Positions 15,182-23,532 of a stretch of DNA of 64,000 bases are shown here, piece by piece; positions within the stretch are counted from its first letter, which is position 1, and each line of letters begins with the position of its first letter. Under the pieces are notes generated by a model. That model was not told the DNA's origin. It made no database searches and worked only from the letters and a program-made list of their open reading frames with translations. Made by a program: the position numbers and the translations under genes. The stretch is from Candidatus Doudnabacteria bacterium RIFCSPHIGHO2_02_FULL_42_25 (lineage in GTDB: Bacteria > Patescibacteria > Doudnabacteria > UBA920 > O2-02-FULL-48-8). The stretch lies in assembly GCA_001777665.1 (NCBI GenBank), contig MFEQ01000006.1:280654-344653 (forward strand), written 5' to 3'.

Positions 15182-15700
15182 ATGAATCTATTGCTTTATA
15201 TAATCATTATCGCTGCTATTTATTCTTTTATAGTTTTTATTTTACTGCGTTTAGTGACGCCTTATACAGGATTTGGAAAACTGCCAAAGCCAAAACAAAT
15301 TCCGCATGAGATTATTGTAAAAATTTCAGAATTAGAAACTGCCTCGAGTAATTCTCAAGAATATCTGCAAAAAATTTACGATTTCGTCACTTCTAGATGG
15401 CACGCTGGCAGGTTTACTACGATCTTCTACGCACCTCTCGCCTTTCGTACGAATTTAATGAAAATCTGGAAAAGTCCAGGATTTGCCCAATGCAATACAC
15501 AAAACTATATCGTGTTCGTCATGCTGACTAATAGTAAATTTTTCAAACCTGAAGATATCAAGCTCCGAACTGTCTTTTTTAACTTTTTCTTGCATCAATA
15601 CCTGAAAGTGAAAGTGGGCAATGAATGGATCAATGTCGACCCAGCCGGTGCCAGCATCCGCGGGAAACCCCTCGGTGCCTACATAAGTATATTTGGATAG
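15182..15700 (+). CDS. Membrane-anchored transglutaminase-like protein
   Basis: The 172-aa protein begins with a membrane helix (residues 3-25). The remainder contains a plausible papain-like triad in the order seen in transglutaminase-core proteins: Cys104 (FAQCNTQNY), His138 (FLHQYLKVKV) and Asp153 (EWINVDP). Role is unknown; relatives act as proteases or cross-linkers. TAAAAT lies exactly 6 nt before ATG. Confidence 0.6.
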   Translation: MNLLLYIIIIAAIYSFIVFILLRLVTPYTGFGKLPKPKQIPHEIIVKISELETASSNSQEYLQKIYDFVTSRWHAGRFTTIFYAPLAFRTNLMKIWKSPGFAQCNTQNYIVFVMLTNSKFFKPEDIKLRTVFFNFFLHQYLKVKVGNEWINVDPAGASIRGKPLGAYISIFG

Positions 15701-15758
15701 TGTACTAGCGGGAGCTAATTTTGGTATAATATAGGAAATCCTTAACTTTTCGAAACAA

Positions 15759-16409
15759 ATGGACAATATAGAGCTCAAGAATTACGTCGATAATGCCCGC
15801 AAACAAGGCATGACCGATGAGCAAATTAGGCAAAATTTGGCTATGGCTGGATGGGCCGAACACGATATCAATCAAACATTAACCCCGGCCCCAGTGGCTT
15901 CTATGGGCGTGACCGTACCCACCCCGAGTCATACTGCTTCAACAGATTATCATGTAAACATGTGGATAGTATTCCAATACATTTTAATGTTTATCACATT
16001 GGCCACGAGCGCTATCTCTTTATCTGGAATCGGACATCACTTTATTGATGAAAATTTGGGAATGGAGTCTGGTTCTAGCTACGCCAGTTATTTCGGCAAT
16101 TCTCTCATCTTAGGTTATGTTGCCAGTTTGATCGTCGCTTTTCCTGTGTTTGCCGCTTTATTTATCATCCTACGTAGAAAAATTGAAATCGAACCAGCGA
16201 TTCGTAATATTAAATCACGTAAATTCTTTATTTATGTGGCTCTACTTTGGACATTTATCGTTCTCGTCGTCAGAGTTATCGGGTTAGTTTATGGTTTTCT
16301 CTCTGGCTCAGAATACGCTGGTGCATCGTTCGCACATTTATTAGTGACATTTGCCACAGCTGGGTCTATCTTCACCTATTTCATCCTTGACGTCAGAAAG
16401 AAAGGATAA
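15759..16409 (+). CDS. DUF5671-type four-helix membrane protein
   Basis: The 216-aa protein starts with a small UBA-like helical segment (LKNYVDNARKQGMTDEQIRQ, ending AGWAEHDINQTL), then a linker and four membrane helices from about residue 65 in the DUF5671 pattern. The same membrane domain is fused to an LCATF domain in the protein at 37140-38081, while here the LCATF proteins are the next two genes. That arrangement suggests the two parts work together. Function is unknown. A TATAAT box lies about 30 nt upstream. Confidence 0.75.
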   Translation: MDNIELKNYVDNARKQGMTDEQIRQNLAMAGWAEHDINQTLTPAPVASMGVTVPTPSHTASTDYHVNMWIVFQYILMFITLATSAISLSGIGHHFIDENLGMESGSSYASYFGNSLILGYVASLIVAFPVFAALFIILRRKIEIEPAIRNIKSRKFFIYVALLWTFIVLVVRVIGLVYGFLSGSEYAGASFAHLLVTFATAGSIFTYFILDVRKKG

Positions 16410-16410
16410 C

Positions 16411-16827
16411 ATGCGTAACGTTTACATAGTTGTCATTATTCTTTCTGCTTTAGTTTTGGGTGCGATCATCTACGGCTTCACAGTCGTTGGGTCTCCTGGA
16501 AAACAACAAGCACTTAAACTAGATCAGCAACGCATCACTGATTTCAACAATATCAATTACAAGATGCAAACTTATTACGGCACCAACGATAAGTTGCCGG
16601 ACAAACTAGATGATCTTACTGGGTCAAATCTATCTTTGAAAGATCCTAAAACTAAGCTTGATTATTCCTACTTTACACTGACAGACAGAAGTTATAAGCT
16701 TTGTGCGACTTTTGAGACTGATTCAAAAGATGCAGATAAATCAGCCAATTACTATTATTACGACACCAAAAACGAACATAAAAAAGGTTACGATTGTATA
16801 ACCTTTGAGATTCCAGATTATTACTAA
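16411..16827 (+). CDS. LCATF-domain membrane-anchored protein
   Basis: The 138-aa protein has an N-terminal membrane helix (3-24) and an extracytoplasmic domain with the signature GSPxxxxALxxDQxRI, YYxxxxKLPxxLDDL, DPKTKxxYxY, KLCATF and a second Cys in GYDCITFEI; the two Cys may form a disulfide. ATG 16411 is preferred over an upstream in-frame codon that overlaps the DUF5671 gene. The next gene encodes a longer paralog. The family name is unknown to me. Confidence 0.75.
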   Translation: MRNVYIVVIILSALVLGAIIYGFTVVGSPGKQQALKLDQQRITDFNNINYKMQTYYGTNDKLPDKLDDLTGSNLSLKDPKTKLDYSYFTLTDRSYKLCATFETDSKDADKSANYYYYDTKNEHKKGYDCITFEIPDYY

Positions 16828-16830
16828 ATA

Positions 16831-17985
16831 ATGCGCAAAGTTTATTTCATAGTTGCAATAATTTCTGCTGTCGTGATAGCTGCCATAATCTATGGCTTTT
16901 CTATTATTGGATCACCTTTCAAGAAGGCGGCTCTTAAAAATGACCAGACTCGAATCCTAAATTTAAATTCGTTGAGTTGGGATATTGAAAATTATGCTAC
17001 GGAAAATAAAAAATTACCTGAGAAATTATCAGACGTATCCTTCACTAACAGCAATTATCTGAATGATCCAAAAACAAAAAAACCCTATACTTATGTAAAG
17101 GAGTCGGATACAGAATACAAATTATGCGCGACTTTTGAACTAGACTCTTCGGAGGAGACTCAAACCGATACCCAATACTATTATTACACTCCGACCGAGG
17201 CAACTCTAGCACAATTTAAAGTTCCCACTGATACTTACTCAGACCCAAAAACGCACAAAAAAAGTTACGATTGTATTGAATATGACATTACAAATTATTC
17301 GTCCAGCTTTAACTTGAACTATGACAAAATTTCAATTAGTAGTCCCACTACAAATACGGACTTTCAACAGGGCGGGTTCAATCAAATATCCTGGACAGGT
17401 GATTATGTGTCAAAGGTGGATATTGTCTTAATAAATTCTAATAACGAAAAAATTGGATATATAAGCTCACCAGAAATTGCGACTATGCTTGATGTTCAAG
17501 ATTATTCCTATTTTTCTTGGTCAGCAGCTACTGTATTTGTTGACAATACGGGGGGAACCTACATCCCTATTCAACCGGGAAAGTATAAAATTCAAATTAA
17601 CAGCACAGTAGGAAAATCTACCGCAACCAGTTCCGAATTTATAGTCTCTCCTCAGGAAGAATACTTTTCGTTATTCGCTCCATCGGAAAATTACAAAATG
17701 AAACAAGGATCCGATAACTATATCGTATGGAGTAAAAAAACCATTTCCCAAATCAATATCAGCTTGTGGGATTCGGATCGGAAAAATGTAATTGGTTACA
17801 TCAGTGCTGGCAGCCAATATACCTCAACTGATAATCGAACAAACCTTATTTGGAAAGCAGATAAAATTTCAGCTACTTTGGGAGGTGCTGCAACAGTTCC
17901 CGTCTCACCTGGTAAATACACTCTGTTTGTTCTGGATCTTACTGGACAAGGAGTTGGCAGTGCGCCATTTACTATTGTTAAATAG
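16831..17985 (+). CDS. LCATF-domain protein with two Ig-like (Kre9/KNH-type) repeats
   Basis: The 384-aa protein repeats the architecture of its upstream neighbour over its first 160 residues (membrane helix, GSPFKKAALKNDQTRI, KLCATF, KSYDCIEYDI). It then adds two related beta domains: SPTTNTDFQQGGFNQISW at about 170 and APSENYKMKQGSDNYIVWS at about 287, each ending in a PGKY segment. This pattern resembles Kre9/KNH-like domains of surface proteins. The start is 4 bp after the previous stop, so they form one operon. It converges on dnaJ. Confidence 0.75.
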   Translation: MRKVYFIVAIISAVVIAAIIYGFSIIGSPFKKAALKNDQTRILNLNSLSWDIENYATENKKLPEKLSDVSFTNSNYLNDPKTKKPYTYVKESDTEYKLCATFELDSSEETQTDTQYYYYTPTEATLAQFKVPTDTYSDPKTHKKSYDCIEYDITNYSSSFNLNYDKISISSPTTNTDFQQGGFNQISWTGDYVSKVDIVLINSNNEKIGYISSPEIATMLDVQDYSYFSWSAATVFVDNTGGTYIPIQPGKYKIQINSTVGKSTATSSEFIVSPQEEYFSLFAPSENYKMKQGSDNYIVWSKKTISQINISLWDSDRKNVIGYISAGSQYTSTDNRTNLIWKADKISATLGGAATVPVSPGKYTLFVLDLTGQGVGSAPFTIVK

Positions 17986-19110
17986 CTATTTCTTAAACTT
18001 ATCCCAGAAACCTTCTTCCACCTCCACCGACTCGCCAGTTTCCTCGGCGAGTTTTTTGAATAATTCTTTTTCTTTCTTGGTTAGTTTCGTCGGTGTCACG
18101 ACATGAACAGTGACGAAATGATCACCACGGGATGAACTATTGAGTCTTGGTGCCCCTTTGTCTTTAATCCGGAATACTTTACCCGACTGTGTGCCTGCTG
18201 GAATTTTGAGTTTAACATTACCATCCACAGTCGGAGTTTCGATTTCTGTCCCTAACGCTGCTTGATAAAAACTGATCGGCAGTTCATTGTAAATATTTTC
18301 TGCTTCTCGTTTGAATTTCGGATGGGGCTTTACATGCAATCGCAAATACAAATCACCAAAGTTCGAGCCCCTGTAACCGACTTCTCCTTCATTCGTGATC
18401 CGAATTCTCTGACCATTCTCGACCCCAGCTGGAATTCTGATTTTTAAATTCTTTTGTCTGCGCTTAGCTCCAGTCCCCCGACATTCGCTGCAGGATCGCT
18501 CTGGAATTTTGCCACTGCCATCACACCGATCACAGGTCGAGGCTGACTGCATGACACCGAAAATTGTCCGGCGTTGGGTTTTAATCTGTCCCTGTCCATG
18601 ACATTTCGGACAAGTATTAATTTTACTACCTGGTTCTGCTCCTGATCCCTGACATTTCTCACAAGTATCTTTTTTCTCTAGTGTCAGTTCTTTTTCCACA
18701 CCAAATACTGCCTCATCAAAAGTCAGATCGAGGTCCATTTCCAAATCCACTCCGCGTTCTCTCCGCGCTCTGGTTCGAGTATTAACTCCTCCTCCGCCAA
18801 AAATATCTGAAAAAATATCGAACGCATCTTCAAATTCGACATTAAATCCAGAAGTAAAGTCCTGTGGGTTAAAACCACCGAACCCACTCCCACCCATATT
18901 TGGACCAGTTGATCCAAATCGATCGTACTGCGAACGCTTATTCGGATCAGAAAGTACCTGATAGGCTTCGTTGATTTCCTTGAATTTGCCTTCATTTCCT
19001 TTATTTTTGTCCGGATGGTGTTCGTGCGCCAATTTCCGATACGCCCGCTTGATCTCATCTTGCGTAGCAGTCTTGGAGACACCCAATGTGTTGTAGTAAT
19101 CCTGTGCCAT
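17986..19110 (-). CDS. dnaJ: Chaperone DnaJ
   Basis: The 374-aa Hsp40 has a J domain with HPD (AHEHHPDKNKG), a Gly/Phe-rich linker, four CxxCxGxG zinc motifs (CEKCQGSG, CPKCHGQG, CDRCDGSG, CSECRGTG) and the C-terminal substrate-binding domains. It delivers clients to DnaK and stimulates its ATPase. It is the last gene of the heat-shock operon and is separated from the preceding gene by the palindromic element carrying a GxxExxY gene. Confidence 0.98.
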   Translation of the reverse strand: MAQDYYNTLGVSKTATQDEIKRAYRKLAHEHHPDKNKGNEGKFKEINEAYQVLSDPNKRSQYDRFGSTGPNMGGSGFGGFNPQDFTSGFNVEFEDAFDIFSDIFGGGGVNTRTRARRERGVDLEMDLDLTFDEAVFGVEKELTLEKKDTCEKCQGSGAEPGSKINTCPKCHGQGQIKTQRRTIFGVMQSASTCDRCDGSGKIPERSCSECRGTGAKRRQKNLKIRIPAGVENGQRIRITNEGEVGYRGSNFGDLYLRLHVKPHPKFKREAENIYNELPISFYQAALGTEIETPTVDGNVKLKIPAGTQSGKVFRIKDKGAPRLNSSSRGDHFVTVHVVTPTKLTKKEKELFKKLAEETGESVEVEEGFWDKFKK

Positions 19111-19113
19111 GTG

Positions 19114-19582
19114 TCTACGAAATTACGAAATTAATACGAAAATACGAACTAGTTAATATTAAGAATTCTTTTGTATTGTAATCCTTTTGCAGTAAAGTTT
19201 GCTAGTATTCCAAGTTTTAAATCTAAAGCCTTTAGATACGCTATAACTTGTTCAATATTCTTATAAGAAAAATTATTATCTTTCTTGATTTCGAGTGCAA
19301 CTTTATTCTCGACAAGAAAATCTAGGCGATAAGAGCCTATTGCCTTATCTTTATACATCAGAGGGATTCTAGCCTGCTCAGTAAATGAAAGATTGCTCTT
19401 TTTCAACTCAATTGCAACAGCTCTTTGATAGTATTTCTCGTGATGTTTATTGCCTAGCTGCTTAAATACTTCAAACAAAACGCCGACTATTTGATAACTT
19501 AATTCTGGATAAACTAGATTTTTTTTACTACCACTGGTTTAGGCATGTTCGTACTTTCGTAATTTTTTCGTAGTTCGTAGAT
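19114..19582. mobile_element. TACGAAA palindromic element carrying a GxxExxY gene
   Basis: The left arm (19114-19150) is built of CTACGAAATTACGAAA and ATACGAAAATACGAAC. The right arm (19547-19582) is its inverted counterpart (GTTCGTACTTTCGTAA ... GTTCGTAG). Together they enclose only the GxxExxY frame. The same arms meet without cargo at 20805-20868, 51893-51972 and 60350-60428. Confidence 0.75.
19149..19546 (-). pseudogene. GxxExxY protein (PDDEXK_3-like) with frameshift at an A8 tract
   Basis: The main frame (19149-19478) encodes LFEVFKQLGNKHHEKYYQRA, then RLDFLVENKVALEIKK with the D...ExK nuclease-like core and YLKALDLKLGILANF. Upstream in the same frame lies NLVYPELSYQIVG, the usual beginning of the family, but no start codon. 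ATG (19544-19546) with MPKPVVVKK is in another frame and joins it only if the run of eight A (plus-strand T8 at 19519-19526) is read as nine. Either the gene is broken, or slippage at the tract restores it. The family function is unknown. Confidence 0.7.
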
Positions 19583-20509
19583 TTAAATTTCGAGTTTCTC
19601 TACCTCGACAGCAACTTTCGAGAGTCGGAAAAATTGCAGTTGCAATAGTGATTCAAAAATTACCCAAGTAAAAAATGTGGCAACCCATCGCAAGACAAAT
19701 GAAAATGTTCGCAGTAAAGCTAAAATAATTAAAGTAAAAATAATTGGAAACAATTCAGTATTTTTTTCGGCCGTTGCCCTTACTCTATCTACTGCAAATT
19801 GCGCGACGACTTCAGAAAGCGGCTGATCTCCAGGAATTTGGATATTGAATTGACGGAAAAAATCTTGCTTGGCTTGTTCCAAATATTGTTGCTTAAACTC
19901 TTCGGGAATTTGATCAAAATCAGGATTCTGCTTTACGGTCTCGGCTCGGATATACTGATCCAAGGTTTGATTAAGATCAATTCCTGTCCGGCCTTCGCTC
20001 CCCAAATACCGAGTGCTCTTTGCCGCGGATCGGCCAAGTGCTTCATAAAATGAATCAGGATTGGCTTTAAATTCTGCCGAGGTATTGTAGTAAATATTCA
20101 AACTCAATGAAAGCAAAAAAGCATAAATGATGACATTGATACCAGCAGACGTCACACTGCGAATCGAGAAATGCTGCCGCACAGCTTCCTCCGATCGAAT
20201 CCGTCGTTCAAACCACAGCATCAGGCTTATAAACACTAGGCCTGCCAGAGCCACGACCCATGCTTTAGGAAAAATCAGTAAGTAAGTAACTAGGGCTAGA
20301 GCGCCGAATCCATAGGTAATCCAGCGGTTGTTGTTTACCAGCCCAAACAGAGTCAGAAATGCTATCGATATAGCTGTAACTAGCCCGGGCCAGATCCAAA
20401 ACAATAAGGGTTTGTCACCAAATAAAGCCGAGTTAATCAAAACCCAGTCGAGAACCAAGAAAAACAAACTAACAAACCCTGAAGTTATAATTTTTATTTT
20501 TGTGGTCAT
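19583..20509 (-). CDS. Multi-helix membrane protein
   Basis: The 308-aa protein has about four membrane helices in its first 105 residues, one near 120-140, a soluble segment (about 145-250) and one or two hydrophobic helices near 255-295. No family is recognised. Its start directly follows the DUF3467 stop on the same strand, so it belongs to the heat-shock operon transcript. Confidence 0.7.
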   Translation of the reverse strand: MTTKIKIITSGFVSLFFLVLDWVLINSALFGDKPLLFWIWPGLVTAISIAFLTLFGLVNNNRWITYGFGALALVTYLLIFPKAWVVALAGLVFISLMLWFERRIRSEEAVRQHFSIRSVTSAGINVIIYAFLLSLSLNIYYNTSAEFKANPDSFYEALGRSAAKSTRYLGSEGRTGIDLNQTLDQYIRAETVKQNPDFDQIPEEFKQQYLEQAKQDFFRQFNIQIPGDQPLSEVVAQFAVDRVRATAEKNTELFPIIFTLIILALLRTFSFVLRWVATFFTWVIFESLLQLQFFRLSKVAVEVEKLEI

Positions 20510-20797
20510 TTATTCGGTTCTAAAGCCGATTTCCGAATGAGTCGGAGCTGAAGCTTGTTTGATCTGCCCATGCTGCGCTTCATATTTCTTGAGAGTATCG
20601 GCCAACACTGCTACCATGCGCTTCATATGGCCTGGGCTTATGAAAACCCGACTGACTATGATGCCTTGTGGTGGAAACAGATTCATAAAATCAAGAATAA
20701 ATTCTTCTGGACTAAATGCAATCTGCATATTGTTGGCATAAGCGCCTTTTAGAGTCTTATCATCTATCTTCACATTTATACTTTGCTGTTGATTCAT
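20510..20797 (-). CDS. DUF3467 protein
   Basis: The 95-aa protein shows the DUF3467 pattern YANNMQIAFSPEEFILDF, ... SRVFISPGHMKRMVAVL, ending in a variable tail. The family is widespread and uncharacterised. It sits between dnaK and the membrane-protein gene and abuts the latter. Confidence 0.85.
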   Translation of the reverse strand: MNQQQSINVKIDDKTLKGAYANNMQIAFSPEEFILDFMNLFPPQGIIVSRVFISPGHMKRMVAVLADTLKKYEAQHGQIKQASAPTHSEIGFRTE

Positions 20798-20804
20798 GTT
20801 ATTA

Positions 20805-20868
20805 TCTACGAAAGTACGAATTCTCGAATTACGAACTGTTCGTAGTTTCGCAATTTCGTATTTCGTAG
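20805..20868. repeat. TACGAAA palindrome, empty copy
   Basis: TCTACGAAAGTACGAA and ATTACGAAC face TTCGTAGTTTCG and TTTCGTAG with almost no loop, in the gap between dnaK and the DUF3467 gene. Confidence 0.85.
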
Positions 20869-20874
20869 TATTAA

Positions 20875-22713
20875 TTATTTCTCTTCATCTACAACTTCGG
20901 CATCGACTGGGCCCTGGTTTTCTGTTGTCTGTTTACTGTTATCTGTTTCCTGACTTTTGTACATAGCTGCCCCGACTTTTTGGGCTACAGTAGATAACTC
21001 GTCCATAGCTTTTTTGATCGCATCGATATCAGGTTTATCTTTTACATCTTTCAAAGCCTGAATTTTCGTTTCCACATCCTTCCGATCTGCTTCTGGAACT
21101 TTGTCTCCGGCATCTTTCAGGGTGCGTTCAGAAACTGAAATCAAAGTATCAGCATGGTTTCTCATTTCCACAGTTTCTTTATTCTTGCGATCTTCCTCGG
21201 CGTGCATTTCCGCTTCTTTCTTCATGCGCTCGACTTCTTCTTTTGACAGAGTAGATGATCCGGTGATGGTGATATCTTGAGATTTGCCAGTAGCCTTATC
21301 TTTCGCTGTTACCTTAAGTATACCATTCGCATCGATGTCGAAAGTAACTTCGACCTGTGGGATTCCTCGTGGAGCGGCTGGGATACCATCGAGATGGAAT
21401 TTACCCAAAGATTTGTTGTCCCGAGCAAATGGGCGCTCACCCTGCACGACATTGATTTCTACAGAGGTTTGATTGTCTGCTGCAGTGGAAAAAATTTGAG
21501 ATTTCGAAGTTGGGATCGTAGTATTGCGTTCAATCAACGCAGTGGCCACTCCACCCAAAGTTTCTAAACCCAAAGTTAACGGGGTCACGTCAAGTAAAAG
21601 AATTTCTTTGCCTGCGACATCTCCAGAGAGTACCCCGGCTTGGACTGCAGCGCCTTTGGCTACAGCTTCCATCGGATCAATTCCTCGTTCAACTTGTTTG
21701 CCGATATATTCTTCGACAAACTTCTGCACGACAGGCATACGAGTCGGACCTCCGACCAAAATAATTTTCGCAATATCATTCGGGGTTAATTTCGCATCAG
21801 TTAGTGCTTGCTCCACTGGATGACGCATGCGTTCGATGGTTGGCTTCACTAATTCTTCCAGTTTGGATCGGGTTAATTTCATATTCAAATGCTTCGGTCC
21901 TGATGCATCAGCCGAAATAAACGGCATATTGAGATCTGTTTCGAGTACAGTGGAGAGCTCAATTTTACCTTTTTCCACCGCTTCTCGCACGCGGTTCATA
22001 GCCATTTTGTCGTTTTGTAAATCCAAACCGGTTTCGCGCTTGAATTCAGAAGCAACATAATCAATCAAAGATTTATCCATGTCTTTACCACCGAGCTGCG
22101 TATCCCCGGAGGTCGAAAGCACTTCGAAAGTTGCCTGCCCTTCGTGTTCGCCGAAATCCATGATCGTGACATCGAGTGTTCCTCCGCCCAAATCAAAGAC
22201 TAGGATTTTCTGATCTTTCCCTGATTTATCCAATCCATACGCAAATGCAGCAGCAGTCGGTTCATTGATGACGCGAACGACTTCCAGGCCTGCGATCTCA
22301 CCAGCATTTTTCGTAGCTTGGCGCTGACTGTCATCGAAGTATGCCGGTACTGTAATCACCGCTTTCTTTACTGGCTCACCCAAATAAGCTTCCGCATCCT
22401 TTTTAATTTTTTGCAGCAAAAAAGCAGAGAGCTGTTCTGGGGCGTATTCTTTGCCGGCGAGTTTGTACTTTTCAGAAGTTCCCATTTTGCGTTTGAATTC
22501 AAACGCGGTTCCTTCTGGATTAGTCACAGCCTGACGTCTGGCAGGTTCGCCCACCAAAAGCTGACCATCTTTGGTAAAGGCAACATAAGATGGGAAAGCT
22601 TTCCCAGCCATGGTTTGCCCTTCTGCTGATGGAATAATGACTGGCTTCCCAGCTTCCATGACAGAAGCCGCACTGTTTGATGTTCCTAAATCTATCCCAA
22701 TTATTTTAGGCAT
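20875..22713 (-). CDS. dnaK: Chaperone DnaK (Hsp70)
   Basis: The 612-aa protein has the ATPase domain (IGIDLGTSNSAASV, VPAYFDDSQRQATKNAG, FDLGGGTLDVTI, ILVGGPTRMP), the substrate-binding domain (LLLDVTPLTLGLETLGG, GERPFARDNKSLG) and a helical lid with an acidic tail. It folds clients with DnaJ and GrpE, both encoded in the same operon. The tail SQETDNSKQTTENQ is encoded by repeats of CTGTT(A/G)TCTG-like sequence, also seen in dusB and after uvrC. Confidence 0.98.
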   Translation of the reverse strand: MPKIIGIDLGTSNSAASVMEAGKPVIIPSAEGQTMAGKAFPSYVAFTKDGQLLVGEPARRQAVTNPEGTAFEFKRKMGTSEKYKLAGKEYAPEQLSAFLLQKIKKDAEAYLGEPVKKAVITVPAYFDDSQRQATKNAGEIAGLEVVRVINEPTAAAFAYGLDKSGKDQKILVFDLGGGTLDVTIMDFGEHEGQATFEVLSTSGDTQLGGKDMDKSLIDYVASEFKRETGLDLQNDKMAMNRVREAVEKGKIELSTVLETDLNMPFISADASGPKHLNMKLTRSKLEELVKPTIERMRHPVEQALTDAKLTPNDIAKIILVGGPTRMPVVQKFVEEYIGKQVERGIDPMEAVAKGAAVQAGVLSGDVAGKEILLLDVTPLTLGLETLGGVATALIERNTTIPTSKSQIFSTAADNQTSVEINVVQGERPFARDNKSLGKFHLDGIPAAPRGIPQVEVTFDIDANGILKVTAKDKATGKSQDITITGSSTLSKEEVERMKKEAEMHAEEDRKNKETVEMRNHADTLISVSERTLKDAGDKVPEADRKDVETKIQALKDVKDKPDIDAIKKAMDELSTVAQKVGAAMYKSQETDNSKQTTENQGPVDAEVVDEEK

Positions 22714-22736
22714 TGTTTTGTCCTTTCTTGTTTATA

Positions 22737-22809
22737 CCATTTCGAGCGATTAGCGAGAAATCGCTTCTTAAAGCTTTAGGGAGCGATCTCTCACTTCGTT
22801 CGAGATGGT
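22737..22809. repeat. 73-bp palindromic repeat between dnaK and grpE
   Basis: ACCATTTCGAGCGA faces TCGTTCGAGATGGT, with inner GCGAGAAATCGCT and AGCGATCTCTC. A near-identical copy at 23301-23373 lies on the other side of grpE in the same orientation. Confidence 0.85.
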
Positions 22810-22811
22810 AA

Positions 22812-23291
22812 TTAATTAATGCTCTGTTTTCCTACGGCCACTTTGGCCGGAATTATTACTTTAGTATTTAATATAAATCCTGGCTGTATCTCTTTAATTA
22901 TTTGCCCTTCTTCTCCCTCCACTTCTTCTATAGCCTCGTGCATCGTGGGATCAAACTGCTCGCCAACTGTTTTGATCTTTTTCAATCCCAGTTCTTCCAT
23001 ATCTTTTTCCAGCTGCATGATCGTGGCTTTCAATCCTGTGACCCAATCCTTATAAGTCTCATCACTCGGCGCGTATTTCAGGACTTGTTCGAGGTTCTGA
23101 AGAGAGGGCATGAGTTTTGACACCGTCAGTTCTTTCGCAAATTCCAGAATTTCTTTCTTATTTTCTTCATTTCTGCGTTTAAAGTTTTCAAAATCCGCCG
23201 CAGTCTTCTTCCAGTTATTGAGGAGTTCTAGATTTTTTTCTTGTAATTCTTCTAGACTTAAATTCTCTTGTTGATCTTTTTCGTCTGTCAT
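22812..23291 (-). CDS. grpE: Nucleotide exchange factor GrpE
   Basis: The 159-aa protein has a long N-terminal helix (LSLEELQEKNLELLNNWKKT, ADFENFKRRNEENKKE) and the beta domain ending in EGQIIKEIQPGFILNTKVII, PAKVAVG. It releases ADP from DnaK. It is flanked on both sides by copies of a 73-bp palindrome. Confidence 0.96.
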   Translation of the reverse strand: MTDEKDQQENLSLEELQEKNLELLNNWKKTAADFENFKRRNEENKKEILEFAKELTVSKLMPSLQNLEQVLKYAPSDETYKDWVTGLKATIMQLEKDMEELGLKKIKTVGEQFDPTMHEAIEEVEGEEGQIIKEIQPGFILNTKVIIPAKVAVGKQSIN

Positions 23292-23300
23292 CTTTTTTTT

Positions 23301-23373
23301 ACCATTTCGAGTGATTAGCGAGAAATCGCTTCTTAAAGCTTAAGGGAGCGATCTCTCGTTCCACTCGAGATGG
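23301..23373. repeat. 73-bp palindromic repeat upstream of grpE
   Basis: ACCATTTCGAGTGA faces TCCACTCGAGATGG. Relative to the other copy the arm changes GCGA to GTGA while the opposite arm changes to CACTC, keeping the pairing. Confidence 0.85.
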
Positions 23374-23376
23374 GAT

Positions 23377-23532
23377 TTAAAATAAATTAATATTAAAAGT
23401 CTCAGCCGAGGAATCAGAAATAACACTTGAAAATATTCCAGCGAGAGTTTCTAAACCTTCTTTTTCTCTTGTATAATCGTTGAGCTTTCTTTCAATAACT
23501 ATTTTTGGCTGAGGGTTATCTATATACATCAT
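23377..23532 (-). CDS. 51-aa protein in the heat-shock operon
   Basis: The frame starts with ATGATG immediately after the hrcA stop (no gap) and ends in TAA before the palindrome. The product begins MMYIDNPQPKIVIERKLNDY and is polar, with no membrane helix. No family is recognised. Exact abutment with hrcA suggests coupled translation and a real gene. Confidence 0.6.
   Translation of the reverse strand: MMYIDNPQPKIVIERKLNDYTREKEGLETLAGIFSSVISDSSAETFNINLF

Noticed and set aside
19114..20868. CRISPR array from the repeated TACGAAA units
   Set aside because: Units are 7-11 bp, irregular and inverted around a centre. There are no equal spacers and no cas genes.
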